In this document: one piece after another, positions 16,277 to 24,131 of the stretch | Position numbering within the stretch: the first letter of the stretch is position 1 | How the letters are laid out: the number at the start of each line of letters is the position of its first letter | DNA from: Parapedobacter defluvii | GTDB taxonomy: Bacteria > Bacteroidota > Bacteroidia > Sphingobacteriales > Sphingobacteriaceae | Length of the DNA: 64,000 bases | Direction: 5' to 3' | NCBI RefSeq assembly: GCF_014642075.1 | Contig: NZ_BMIK01000013.1 | Coordinates: 83,952-147,951 of the forward strand | The notes under the pieces: model-generated | The model's database searches: none | What the model was told of the DNA's origin: nothing | Seen by the model: only the letters and a program-made list of their open reading frames with translations | Translations under genes and position numbers: made by a program

Positions 16277-17437
16277 ATGTTTATTAAGAGACGCATCACG
16301 CGACAGATCGTGCTACAGCGGGACAAGTTTCCTGTATTGGCTGTTACAGGGCCTAGGCAATCAGGAAAAACAACCCTTTTACGCAGACTATTTGAGGATT
16401 ATCGATATGTGACACTGGAAAACCCCGATAACCAGCAGTTTGCAGCAAGCGATCCCGTTGGCTTCCTCGACTATTACGGAAGACACGTTATTTTCGATGA
16501 AGTACAACGAGTGCCCCATCTATTTTCTTATATTCAGGAACGCGTGGACGAAAGTGGACTCATGGGCCACTACATCCTTTCGGGTTCCCAAAATTTTCAT
16601 CTACTGAAAAGCATTACGCAGTCACTTGCAGGACGGGTAGCGCTGTTCAAACTGTTGCCATTGGATTTTGCAGAACTTACAGCACAAAAGTTGTTGGCTG
16701 ATGGCTATCCGTCCGTTGCGATCAGCGGTGCTTATCCCGCAATTTTCGATCGAGACATCTCCCCTGCCGTTTTCTATGCCAACTATCTTCAGACGTATGT
16801 AGAGAAAGATGTCACGGAGTTGCTCAATGTACGCGACACCAGAAAATTCCGCCAATTCCTTGGCCTATGTGGAGCGAGGGCGGGGCAGTTATTGAACATC
16901 AGCGCGCTGGCCAACGAGTGTGATATCACCTTTAATACTGCAAAATCTTGGTTATCGATACTTGAGAGCAGTTATCTCGTTTTTTTACTCCAACCGTATC
17001 ACCAGAACCGTAACAAAAGGCTCGTCAAGACGCCCAAGTTATACTTTTATGATACTGGATTACTATGCCATTTATTGGGAATTAACGATGCAGGTCAACT
17101 CGAGACGGATCGTTTAAAAGGCAGCGTGTTTGAAAATATGGTGATTGCCGAGTACCAAAAGAGGAATTACCACCTATATGAACATCTTGAGTTTTTCTTT
17201 TGGCAGGATACTCACGGAAATGAAATTGACCTACTTTGGCAAGTGGGGCAAACGTTCCATGCCGTGGAGATTAAAGCCACCAAGACAATTACCAACGAGC
17301 TTTTCAAACAATTGGACAAGTTTGAAACCCATTTAGCGCCTTCTACTCCTATACAGAAAACGTTAGTGTATGGCGGTGCGGATTCGCAACACCGTACGAA
17401 TTACGAGGTGAAAAGCTGGAGAGAGGTAGCGGATTAA
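16277..17437 (+). CDS. AAA ATPase with DUF4143 C-terminal domain (first of three)
   Basis: This 386-residue protein has Walker A GPRQSGKTTLL (about 26-36), Walker B HVIFDEVQRVPH (about 70-81), a sensor SGSQNF, and the DUF4143 region from about residue 190 (NYLQTYVEKDV; LCGARAGQLLNISALANECD). The C-terminus has a nuclease-like GNEIDLLWQ...AVEIKAT pattern. The family is widespread, with a predicted winged helix and PD-(D/E)XK-like end; biological role is unproven, though members cluster with mobile and defence genes. It has its own promoter with repeats. Two paralogues lie at 17739 and 45004. Confidence 0.85.
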   Translation: MFIKRRITRQIVLQRDKFPVLAVTGPRQSGKTTLLRRLFEDYRYVTLENPDNQQFAASDPVGFLDYYGRHVIFDEVQRVPHLFSYIQERVDESGLMGHYILSGSQNFHLLKSITQSLAGRVALFKLLPLDFAELTAQKLLADGYPSVAISGAYPAIFDRDISPAVFYANYLQTYVEKDVTELLNVRDTRKFRQFLGLCGARAGQLLNISALANECDITFNTAKSWLSILESSYLVFLLQPYHQNRNKRLVKTPKLYFYDTGLLCHLLGINDAGQLETDRLKGSVFENMVIAEYQKRNYHLYEHLEFFFWQDTHGNEIDLLWQVGQTFHAVEIKATKTITNELFKQLDKFETHLAPSTPIQKTLVYGGADSQHRTNYEVKSWREVAD

Positions 17438-17448
17438 CGCGTTTAATG

Positions 17449-17572
17449 CTCCCTTTTGTTTCCAAAATGCATTATTTGGCGCATAATTTTATGACCTGAT
17501 GTTTCTGCTGGCACAGGCCAGGTCTGCGTTTCGCTGACTTTATGGCATCGTTGAGTGCTCAAAATAACGTAC
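17449..17572 (+). pseudogene. Internally deleted fossil of a second AbiE toxin-antitoxin locus
   Basis: Three pieces match the intact AbiE locus at 18948-20415. Bases 17449-17475 match 18948-18974 (promoter, 26 of 27). Bases 17487-17518 match 20178-20209, inside abiEii over the RDFYDLMFLLAQ region (32 of 32). Bases 17525-17572 match 20368-20415 (abiEii 3' end and stop region, about 43 of 48). All of abiEi and most of abiEii are missing. The remainder cannot encode either protein. Confidence 0.75.
17558..17572. repeat. AbiE boundary repeat, copy 1
   Basis: CTCAAAATAACGTAC ends the AbiE fossil. It is one mismatch from the copy at 20401 and two from the copy at 18932. Confidence 0.55.
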
Positions 17573-17581
17573 CTTAGCACC

Positions 17582-17697
17582 ATGGTGCGCAAATACCCCA
17601 TCGGCCTGCAGAGTTTCCGGAAAATCCGGGCGGCTTCCTTTACGCCGATAAGACGGAAATCATCCACCGGCTGGTTACCACGGAATTGAGTATTTAA
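17582..17697 (+). pseudogene. 5' fragment of an AAA-ATPase-like / PD-(D/E)XK nuclease gene
   Basis: From ATG 17582 the frame reads MVRKYPIGLQSFRKIR. It then continues one frame over (from 17629) as GGFLYADKTEIIHRLVTT, followed by ELSI and a stop at 17697. This is the typical N-terminus of AAA-ATPase_like (DUF1703-associated) proteins, which read FxxIREGGxLYVDKT. A deletion of about 4 nt replaced the Glu codon region, and everything after LVTT, including Walker A, is absent. It is therefore broken twice. Confidence 0.65.
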
Positions 17698-17723
17698 AAA
17701 AGTATTACTATTTTTAAACACTC
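17688..17723. promoter_or_regulatory. Inverted repeat upstream of the second DUF4143 ATPase
   Basis: GAGTATTTAAAAA (17688-17700) and TTTTTAAACACTC (17711-17723) pair with one mismatch around a 10-nt spacer. The repeat ends 15 bp before ATG 17739. This fits an operator; the AT-rich arms reduce certainty. No clean TAnnTTTG was seen. Confidence 0.4.
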
Positions 17724-17738
17724 ACTTTAAGAAAAGTA

Positions 17739-18920
17739 ATGAAATTCTATAATCGGCGTATTTTTGATGATCTGAAAGCCCACTTGCCGAAGCGGCAAAT
17801 TACCGTATTGACCGGTATGCGCCGTACCGGTAAGACCACCTTAGTGCGGCAATTGCTTTCTGAATCGGGAATCAAACAGCAATTTTATTTCGACCTTGAA
17901 CGCATTGACAACCGTGTGTTGTTTGCTGAACAGAATTACGAACACATCGTCCGTGCATTTCAGCAACAGGGAGCCGATTTATCAAAGCCACTCCTTGTAG
18001 CCATTGATGAGATCCAACTGGTACCCAACCTGCCCAGTGTATTGAAGTATCTTTACGACAATTACCCCATCAAATTCATTGTTACCGGTTCGAGTTCGTT
18101 TTATATCAAGAATCTCTTTTCGGAATCATTGGCAGGGCGAAAGAAGATCTTCGAGGTATATCCGCTTAATTTCCATGAATTACTGGCATTCAATGGATTG
18201 AACGCACCCAACCTGGCGCTATCAGAAGCTACCCAATTTGTAGCCTCAACCTATCAACAATTGCGCCCATATTACGAGGAATATATCCAATACGGCGGTT
18301 TCCCAGAAGTGGTGCTCGAACCCTCTGTGGAAGGTAAGAAAGACCTCCTCCAAGACATATTAAGTGCTTATATCAATTTTGACATCAGTGCGCTTTCAGA
18401 TATTCGAAATCCTGCAAACCTGTACAAACTCATCAAGCTCCTTTCCGTACGGACAGGCTCGCGCCTTGATGTTTCCAAATTAACCAGCATCGCCGGCATT
18501 TCAAGACCCACGGTAGAAAACTACCTTTACTTACTTGAAAATAGCTACCTCATCCGTACGATACCTGTTCTGACCGCCAGCCCCGATCGTGAAATTACCA
18601 AAGCACGAAAAATCTATTTTCTGGACAATGGCATCGCGTCGGCCGTCGGCGAGCTTAGCAGCGGTGCGAAATTTGAAAATGCCGTCTTCAACCAACTGTT
18701 GCACCGTGGTGACGTTGCCTACTACCAGCTAAAGAATGGGAAAGAGATCGACTTTATCGTTAACAAAGAATATGCCCTGGAAGTCAAAGAAACCGCCGTT
18801 GAAGCCGATCTTAAGCAGGTGCGGGACCTCGCTGCCAATCTAGGGATTAATGCCTGCTATGTAGTGGGCCGAGATCCGGTCAAACAATTTCCAGCGTTTA
18901 TATGGGGCGGGTATCTTTGA
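17739..18920 (+). CDS. AAA ATPase with DUF4143 C-terminal domain (second of three)
   Basis: This 393-residue protein has Walker A GMRRTGKTTLVRQLL (about 25-39), Walker B VAIDEIQLVPNL (about 88-99), TGSSSFYI and the DUF4143 segment (SVRTGSRLDVSKLTSIAGIS). The C-terminal nuclease-like signature is GKEIDFIVNKEYALEVKET. It belongs to the same family as 16277 but to a different subgroup (GMRRTGKT rather than GPRQSGKT), so it is not a recent tandem duplicate. It lies between the AbiE fossil and the intact AbiE module and is bordered by copies of the boundary repeat. Function unproven. Confidence 0.85.
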   Translation: MKFYNRRIFDDLKAHLPKRQITVLTGMRRTGKTTLVRQLLSESGIKQQFYFDLERIDNRVLFAEQNYEHIVRAFQQQGADLSKPLLVAIDEIQLVPNLPSVLKYLYDNYPIKFIVTGSSSFYIKNLFSESLAGRKKIFEVYPLNFHELLAFNGLNAPNLALSEATQFVASTYQQLRPYYEEYIQYGGFPEVVLEPSVEGKKDLLQDILSAYINFDISALSDIRNPANLYKLIKLLSVRTGSRLDVSKLTSIAGISRPTVENYLYLLENSYLIRTIPVLTASPDREITKARKIYFLDNGIASAVGELSSGAKFENAVFNQLLHRGDVAYYQLKNGKEIDFIVNKEYALEVKETAVEADLKQVRDLAANLGINACYVVGRDPVKQFPAFIWGGYL

Positions 18921-18931
18921 AGAAGCTTTTT

Positions 18932-18946
18932 CTTAAAATAACGCAC
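18932..18946. repeat. AbiE boundary repeat, copy 2
   Basis: CTTAAAATAACGCAC lies just after the second DUF4143 ATPase and just before the AbiE promoter. It differs by one base from the copy at the end of abiEii (20401-20415). Confidence 0.55.
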
Positions 18947-18953
18947 ACTCCAT

Positions 18954-18997
18954 TTTGTTTCCAAAATGCATTATATTTGCTGCATAATGGAAACAAA
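18954..18997 (+). promoter_or_regulatory. abiE operator: AbiE operator: inverted repeat bracketing the -7 element
   Basis: TTTGTTTCCAAAATGC (18954-18969) and GCATAATGGAAACAAA (18982-18997) are inverted repeats matching at 14 of 16 positions. A perfect -7 element TATATTTG (18972-18979) lies between them. The start codon follows at 19003. AbiEi antitoxins are known to bind inverted repeats in their own promoter, and this layout fits negative autoregulation. The same first arm survives in the fossil at 17449-17475. Confidence 0.6.
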
Positions 18998-19002
18998 TTA
19001 AG

Positions 19003-19620
19003 ATGGATTTTCTGACATTCAAGGAAAGATTTTTTCAACTCGCATGCTTCAGTACCGATCAGGTGTATGCATGGCAGCCGGATTTTGACCGGAATAACCT
19101 GATTCGCTGGACGAAAAAAGGGCATTTAGTCCGGCTGAGGCAGGGTTATTACACCTTCTCTGAATACAAGGGCAAGGCAGACTATTCCCTGTATTTCGCT
19201 AACAGGATTTACAAACCATCTTACATCAGTTTGCATACAGCGCTGGCATTTTACGGAATCATTCCTGAGGCGGTGGTTCAGATCACCAGTATCACGACAT
19301 TGAAGACGCAATCGTTCAGTAATGATTTTGGCGAATATGCCTATCATAACGTCAGAGAGGATCTGATGTTCGGTTACGATTTGAAACCAATAGAAGGTAA
19401 TCGGAATCTCCAGTTTGCCAAACCGGAAAAAGCATTGCTTGATCTGCTTTACCTCTATGCGTTCTATGATAACGAGGCGGAAATGGAGGAACTTCGCTTG
19501 GACGAGGATTATCTGCAGGATGACCTCGACACGGGGTTATTGATGGAATACGGCAGGCGTTTCAAAAGCAACGCGTTACAACGGCGCCTGGATTTAATGC
19601 GTAAAACATATAGATTATGA
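19003..19620 (+). CDS. abiEi: AbiEi-family antitoxin/transcriptional repressor (type IV toxin-antitoxin)
   Basis: This 205-residue protein has an N-terminal winged helix-turn-helix (QVYAWQPDFDRNNLIRWTKK, then GHLVRLRQGYYTF), as in AbiEi antitoxins, followed by the C-terminal AbiEi region (YISLHTALAFYGIIPEAVVQ; FAKPEKALLDLLYLY). AbiEi counteracts the AbiEii nucleotidyltransferase and represses its own promoter; inverted repeats sit at 18954-18997. The stop overlaps the toxin start by 4 bp (ATGA at 19617), a classic coupled pair. The system is associated with phage abortive infection and plasmid or island maintenance. Confidence 0.85.
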   Translation: MDFLTFKERFFQLACFSTDQVYAWQPDFDRNNLIRWTKKGHLVRLRQGYYTFSEYKGKADYSLYFANRIYKPSYISLHTALAFYGIIPEAVVQITSITTLKTQSFSNDFGEYAYHNVREDLMFGYDLKPIEGNRNLQFAKPEKALLDLLYLYAFYDNEAEMEELRLDEDYLQDDLDTGLLMEYGRRFKSNALQRRLDLMRKTYRL

Positions 19621-20405
19621 TTCAGCTGGACCAAATACGGAATTATTTTCCCGCCACGATAAGGGATAACGCGGCGTTTGGTAAACACATGATCAAGGAG
19701 TACCTGCAATTGGCTATTCTGGATTTCCTGTCAACCACGCCTTACGTACGTAAAACCACGTTTATCGGTGGAACGAATCTCCGGCTGGTCAAGGGGATTG
19801 ATCGATTTAGCGAGGATCTTGATTTTGATTGCAAAGACTTTTCAAAAGATGAATTTTCGGAGATGACCGATGCCGTTGTCCGCTTTTTGAGGCGCTCGGG
19901 ATGGCAGGTGGAAACACGGGACAGGGATAATCCCAAGCTGACCGCTTTCCGTTGCAGTATCCACTTCCCCGAGCTGCTGTTTGACTTGGGGCTGAGCGGT
20001 CATCGTGAGGAACGGTTTCTCATTAAGATTGAAAGTCAGGATCAAGGAGTCGAATACAAACCCATTGTCACCAACATCAGTGGGTGCGGATTCTTCTTTC
20101 CGTTTCCTGTCCCTTCCGATGGGGTATTGTGCAGCATGAAGATAGCGGCGATGCTATCCCGCGCTAAGGGACGGGACTTTTATGACCTGATGTTTCTGCT
20201 GGCACAGGCTACACCTGACTACGATTTTCTTGAGAAAGGATGTGGAATTGCAACGCTGGAGCAATTGAAATCGGCCACAGTTGAAAGACTGAAAACGGTA
20301 GACCTGAAGTCCAAGCAGCGGGATTTTGAGCACTTGCTCTTCAATCGAGATAACAGTGTACGTGTGTTGCGTTTCGGTGAGTTTATGGCATCATTGAGTT
20401 CTTAA
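19617..20405 (+). CDS. abiEii: AbiEii-family nucleotidyltransferase toxin (type IV toxin-antitoxin)
   Basis: This 262-residue protein has the DUF1814/AbiEii nucleotidyltransferase motifs: FIGGTNLRL and RFSEDLDFD (metal-binding Asp pair, residues about 44-68), and RAKGRDFYDLMFLLA (about 180-195). All expected catalytic motifs are present, so the toxin looks intact. AbiEii/MenT-type toxins add nucleotides to RNA or GTP-dependent targets; the exact substrate here is unknown. It is translationally coupled to abiEi. The stop codon lies inside the 15-bp boundary repeat. Confidence 0.88.
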   Translation: MIQLDQIRNYFPATIRDNAAFGKHMIKEYLQLAILDFLSTTPYVRKTTFIGGTNLRLVKGIDRFSEDLDFDCKDFSKDEFSEMTDAVVRFLRRSGWQVETRDRDNPKLTAFRCSIHFPELLFDLGLSGHREERFLIKIESQDQGVEYKPIVTNISGCGFFFPFPVPSDGVLCSMKIAAMLSRAKGRDFYDLMFLLAQATPDYDFLEKGCGIATLEQLKSATVERLKTVDLKSKQRDFEHLLFNRDNSVRVLRFGEFMASLSS

Positions 20406-20415
20406 AATAACGTAC
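20401..20415. repeat. AbiE boundary repeat, copy 3
   Basis: CTTAAAATAACGTAC spans the abiEii stop codon. Related copies stand at 18932 and 17558. Confidence 0.55.
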
Positions 20416-20444
20416 ATAGGGTCAGGAATATTGGGCACTATACA

Positions 20445-20876
20445 TTAAAACCCACTCTTTATAAAATAATCTGCCGGGTAGGTATAATCATCAAGTTTCG
20501 CGTGCTCGATACCATAGTCAGCAAATACCAATAGTTTGCTCCCTGGTACTAACGCTTGGAAGGCCGTTCCGAAACCTACGGGTACATGTATAATTCGTTG
20601 TTCCTCACTTCGCAGAATCGTTTCTTCTACCGGCAACTCCTTAGAAGGCTCACTCCAGTCATCAATCCTAACCGTTTTCATGGAAAAGGCTCCTTCTATG
20701 ACGTAAAACCAACGTTGTTCAATCCGGTGTGCCCGCCATCCGCGGATTGTCTCGGTATCTTTATTTTCAATTATATAAAATCGCTTCACAGCGGTCATGT
20801 CAAAATCATTGACAAACCGAATACTTCCACGATGATCACTGGCAATGCCTCCTTGTGATATGACAATCTCTTTCAT
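20445..20876 (-). CDS. WxcM/FdtA-like cupin (sugar-nucleotide ketoisomerase or epimerase type)
   Basis: This 143-residue cupin is of the WxcM-like C-terminal family, which includes dTDP-4-keto-6-deoxyglucose 3,4-ketoisomerases (FdtA, QdtA). Visible elements are ASDHRGSIRF, the core IRGWRAHRIEQRWFYVIEG and IHVPVGFGTAFQAL. FdtA has a HAH pair in the core; here the first His is replaced (RAH), so ketoisomerase activity is uncertain. It sits beside the initiating glycosyltransferase at the end of the polysaccharide locus. It may shape a 6-deoxyhexose precursor; confidence in the exact reaction is low. Confidence 0.7.
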   Translation of the reverse strand: MKEIVISQGGIASDHRGSIRFVNDFDMTAVKRFYIIENKDTETIRGWRAHRIEQRWFYVIEGAFSMKTVRIDDWSEPSKELPVEETILRSEEQRIIHVPVGFGTAFQALVPGSKLLVFADYGIEHAKLDDYTYPADYFIKSGF

Positions 20877-20920
20877 AAATTCGCTTTTTCTAAATAGTCG
20901 GTTGCAATTTATTAATTCTA

Positions 20921-20952
20921 TTGAAATTCCCCTTCAGAAAAATCTATCTTTG
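20921..20952 (+). promoter_or_regulatory. Promoter with -7 element only 5 bp before a start codon
   Basis: TTG (20921-20923), 21 bp, then a perfect TATCTTTG (20945-20952). The next gene's ATG is at 20958, so transcription is expected to start at or next to the A of the start codon, implying a leaderless or nearly leaderless mRNA. Confidence 0.55.
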
Positions 20953-20957
20953 CGCCC

Positions 20958-21920
20958 ATGAGTTACCTGTTCATCGCTATACTGCTTTTTGCCTCTCTTT
21001 TGGCATATTTCCGTATAGCAGATCGGTATAATATCATCGATCGCCCCAATGAGCGAAGCAGCCACACACAGGTTACGATCCGTGGAGGAGGGATTGTATT
21101 CTATTTAGGTGCGCTAGCTTGGTTTATTTGGAGCGGAGCTACTTATCCTTATTTCTTTGCTGGCCTTACACTCATCGTGCTCATCAGTTTTCTCGACGAT
21201 ATCCTTACGCTATCCAACCGCATCCGTATCAGTATTCACTTGCTTTCCGTTTTGTTGCTCTTTGTAGAGGTGCGGCTGTTTGAATACTCTTGGTACATTG
21301 TGCCGATTGCATTAATCTTAGTTATTGGCACCATCAATGCATACAATTTTATGGACGGCATTAATGGCATCACAGCGATGTATAGCTTTGCCGTACTGTT
21401 GCTGTTATGGATAGCCAACCGAGATATTGGCTTTATTGATAATCGGCTTTTGTATTGCACTGGCATCGCCAACGGGGTATTTGCCTTTTTCAACTTCCGG
21501 CAACGCGCCAAATGTTTCGCAGGAGATGTGGGTAGTGTGGGAATGAGTTTTATCTTGATTTTCGCCATGCTGAGTTTGATTTTGGCTACCGGTAATTTGA
21601 TTTATATCCTGTTTTTTGCAGTGTATGGCGTGGATAGTGTACTGACTATTGTTTATCGGTTAGTTAAGCGGGAGAACATCTTTAAGGCGCACCGGACGCA
21701 TTTGTATCAGTACTTGGCAAATGAAGCAAAAGGAAACCGGTTGGTGATTGCGGCGTGTTATGGGATATTGCAGGTGGGGACAGGTGTGCTGGTGTTATAT
21801 GCCAGTGATTTTCCCTCGACTACGCAGTATAGCGTGGCTTTTTGTGTTCTACTGTTGCTTTCGTTGGCGTATATTGGAATTAGACGGTATGTGCTGGGGG
21901 GTGTTTTAAAAACTTCCTAA
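20958..21920 (+). CDS. MraY/WecA-family undecaprenyl-phosphate sugar-1-phosphate transferase
   Basis: This 320-residue polytopic protein has about ten membrane helices. Family motifs are DRPNERSSHT (residues about 26-35), SFLDDILTLS (about 77-86, catalytic DD), NFMDGINGI (about 130-138), FAGDVGSVGMS (about 193-203) and the cytoplasmic HRTHLYQYL (about 248-256). It would transfer a HexNAc- or deoxyHexNAc-1-phosphate to undecaprenyl phosphate as the first step of polysaccharide assembly. It is transcribed towards the long minus-strand operon, ending 6 bp from the epimerase stop. WbpL-type specificity (FucNAc/QuiNAc) is possible but not provable here. Confidence 0.9.
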   Translation: MSYLFIAILLFASLLAYFRIADRYNIIDRPNERSSHTQVTIRGGGIVFYLGALAWFIWSGATYPYFFAGLTLIVLISFLDDILTLSNRIRISIHLLSVLLLFVEVRLFEYSWYIVPIALILVIGTINAYNFMDGINGITAMYSFAVLLLLWIANRDIGFIDNRLLYCTGIANGVFAFFNFRQRAKCFAGDVGSVGMSFILIFAMLSLILATGNLIYILFFAVYGVDSVLTIVYRLVKRENIFKAHRTHLYQYLANEAKGNRLVIAACYGILQVGTGVLVLYASDFPSTTQYSVAFCVLLLLSLAYIGIRRYVLGGVLKTS

Positions 21921-21926
21921 TAACCA

Positions 21927-22829
21927 TTAGACAATCTCCTCTATTTTACTTAATACCGGAGTCGGGTTCCAACCCAGTTCTTTTCGTGCCTTGCTATCGT
22001 CAAAGGTCAATGTAGATGTAATCTTCTGCAGTTTGTCTGAATTTATGGGAAAACGCCCCACAATATCACCCGTTTTGGCTAATCCGTTAGCGAGCCAGTA
22101 CGGTACTTTTATAGGTTTACGTTTACCTAAAGCCTTGGAGATACTTTCTTCTAGCTCTCCGAAAGTAGGGTGATAGCCATCAGTAAGGTTATAAATCCCG
22201 CCTTTCTCCACTAGTTTGGGAATAATCCGTGCAATATCCTCAACCCATACCATGCTTTTCCTAGCATCAGCGCGGCCGATACTTAAATACTTTCCAGATT
22301 TAATGCCGTTGATCATGGCGTCTAAATTACCTGGTGGGTTTGGTCCTGCAATAAGCGGCAAACGTAAGATGCTTAATCTAACTCTATTCTTTACGGCCCA
22401 TTCTTTCAACCAAAACTCTGCCATAATTTTACTCTTAGCATATGATGTTATACCGTTGAGAGGCATATTCTCGATAATATCTTCCCCCTCAACCAATCCA
22501 TAAACAGCGACAGTACTAACGAAAATAAAATTATCTGGCAGCGCGCTCAAAGACTCTAAGGCTTTGCATAGATTTCGAGTGCCCCCAAAATTTGTTTGAA
22601 AGAATTCATTCTCTTCTTCTTTAGTTCTGGGAATACTATGAGCCTTACCAGCTAAATGAACGACAGTTCTAGAAATCAACGACGGATCTAATCTATATAA
22701 TGAGTTCAAAACTGCTCCCTGACTATTTTTCCTCAATTCAGAATAGGTATACTGCGAATTAGACAAATATTTACAGATTACTCTACCTAGAAAGCCAGTA
22801 CTCCCTGTCAAAAAAAAATCTAATACCAT
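21927..22829 (-). CDS. NAD-dependent epimerase/dehydratase (extended SDR) of the polysaccharide locus
   Basis: This 300-residue protein has a Rossmann TGSTGFLGR (about 8-16), VHLAGKAHS and the catalytic SYAKSK (Tyr-x-x-x-Lys, about 129-134) with FVSTVAVYG upstream. These match sugar-nucleotide 4-epimerases/reductases of the WbpV/GalE-like group that typically accompany WbpL-type initiating transferases. It is the last gene of the minus-strand polysaccharide operon. The likely substrate is a UDP-HexNAc or its 4-keto-6-deoxy form. AT-rich codon use links it to the cassette 22-33.8 kb. Confidence 0.85.
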   Translation of the reverse strand: MVLDFFLTGSTGFLGRVICKYLSNSQYTYSELRKNSQGAVLNSLYRLDPSLISRTVVHLAGKAHSIPRTKEEENEFFQTNFGGTRNLCKALESLSALPDNFIFVSTVAVYGLVEGEDIIENMPLNGITSYAKSKIMAEFWLKEWAVKNRVRLSILRLPLIAGPNPPGNLDAMINGIKSGKYLSIGRADARKSMVWVEDIARIIPKLVEKGGIYNLTDGYHPTFGELEESISKALGKRKPIKVPYWLANGLAKTGDIVGRFPINSDKLQKITSTLTFDDSKARKELGWNPTPVLSKIEEIV

Positions 22830-22841
22830 GAAAAAAATACA

Positions 22842-24107
22842 TTATCGTTTTTGCAAAGAATCAAGATTCTCAGATATCTTTTTTGTTAATGATTTATAAT
22901 TTAATTCCTTAATTACGTAATCGAAACCTAATTTACCAATATCTGACAACTCCTCTGGGGTGTATTCCAACCGTATTTCTTCGATTTTACTCGCCAATAG
23001 TTTTGGGTCTTTAGCCTTTATAAACCAACCACAACCGGAATCATTTATTATGGACTGATAACCGTTAAATGAAACCAGAATAGGGCGGGAACTTAACATG
23101 TAATCAATCCATTTATTAGGAGACACCCCAAACCTATAGATGTTTTTATCATCCCACATATTTACTAATATGTCAAAATTCGAAAGAACTCTAGGCAAAG
23201 ATTCCTTGGAAACAGGTTCGAAGAAATGAATATTAACATTTTCGGCGTATGATTCAACAAGCTCATCTTTCAAAGGTCCTTTCCCAATAATAAATATACC
23301 GGTATCGGGCGGTAGATATTGAACAGCAAGTAAAAGGTCTTCTACACGGTTAGCTTTTCCTATAGTACCCGCATAGGCAACTGTGAATTTATATTGACCT
23401 ATTTTATGCTTTACTCTTTCAAGTATTGGTTGATCAACTTTTTTTATTGATTGAGTGGGGTCCAAATTATAGAAACTATCGTCATAACCCATAGGTATAT
23501 TTATATAGTTAAATTTCTTGGCAATTATAGTAGAAACATGCAAATCAAGCCTCGGCATTGTTCCAATTATAAGGTCTGCATTCTTGTAGCCTATTTTTTC
23601 GAATTGGCTGAGTATCTTAAAAGGAATACTCTTTCTACCGTAAGAACTAAATTCTGTCAAAGTCTCTGGCCATATATCTCTAACTTCAACTATTAATTTG
23701 CATTTGAAAATTTTCTTCAAAACTGAACATGTAGCAAACGTCAAGATACTTAAAGAAGAAACGTATAAAAAGGCCGGCCTGTTTTTAAAGTGTATAATAG
23801 AATATATGAACAAAAAGACCTCAAAAGTAATCCATGATAAAAGTCTTTTAAAAGAAAGACCTAAACCGATAGTACTTCCATTTAAAACATCATTCCTAAA
23901 TCCCTCGTGATAAAAGGTCTTATAAAGCCCTGAGAAAGAATCCACCTCTCCATAAGCACAAGACCTAGATGAGATTAGCCTAGTTTCAGGATAATTGAAA
24001 TTTAGAAACTTTGCAATAAAAAATTGTCTATTTGGCGGGCCAAATAAAGAAGATGTAGCATATTTAGAAATTAACCACACACTCTTCCGTTGCTTACGAT
24101 TATTCAC
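22842..24107 (-). CDS. GT4-family glycosyltransferase (WbuB-like)
   Basis: This 421-residue protein starts at a GTG (24107) unless translation begins further in. The N-terminal part has SLSILTFATC and VEVRDIWPETLTEFS, typical of WbuB/CapM-type GT4 enzymes that add deoxy-amino sugars. The C-terminal half has a nucleotide-sugar site (VAYAGTIGKANRVEDLLLA; GVSPNKWIDYMLSSRPIL). One interfacial hydrophobic segment lies at about 95-115. It is cytoplasmic and membrane-associated, building the lipid-linked repeat. Linkage specificity is unknown. Confidence 0.85.
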   Translation of the reverse strand: MNNRKQRKSVWLISKYATSSLFGPPNRQFFIAKFLNFNYPETRLISSRSCAYGEVDSFSGLYKTFYHEGFRNDVLNGSTIGLGLSFKRLLSWITFEVFLFIYSIIHFKNRPAFLYVSSLSILTFATCSVLKKIFKCKLIVEVRDIWPETLTEFSSYGRKSIPFKILSQFEKIGYKNADLIIGTMPRLDLHVSTIIAKKFNYINIPMGYDDSFYNLDPTQSIKKVDQPILERVKHKIGQYKFTVAYAGTIGKANRVEDLLLAVQYLPPDTGIFIIGKGPLKDELVESYAENVNIHFFEPVSKESLPRVLSNFDILVNMWDDKNIYRFGVSPNKWIDYMLSSRPILVSFNGYQSIINDSGCGWFIKAKDPKLLASKIEEIRLEYTPEELSDIGKLGFDYVIKELNYKSLTKKISENLDSLQKR

Positions 24108-24131
24108 TTGTACGATATAATGTCAGGTTAA

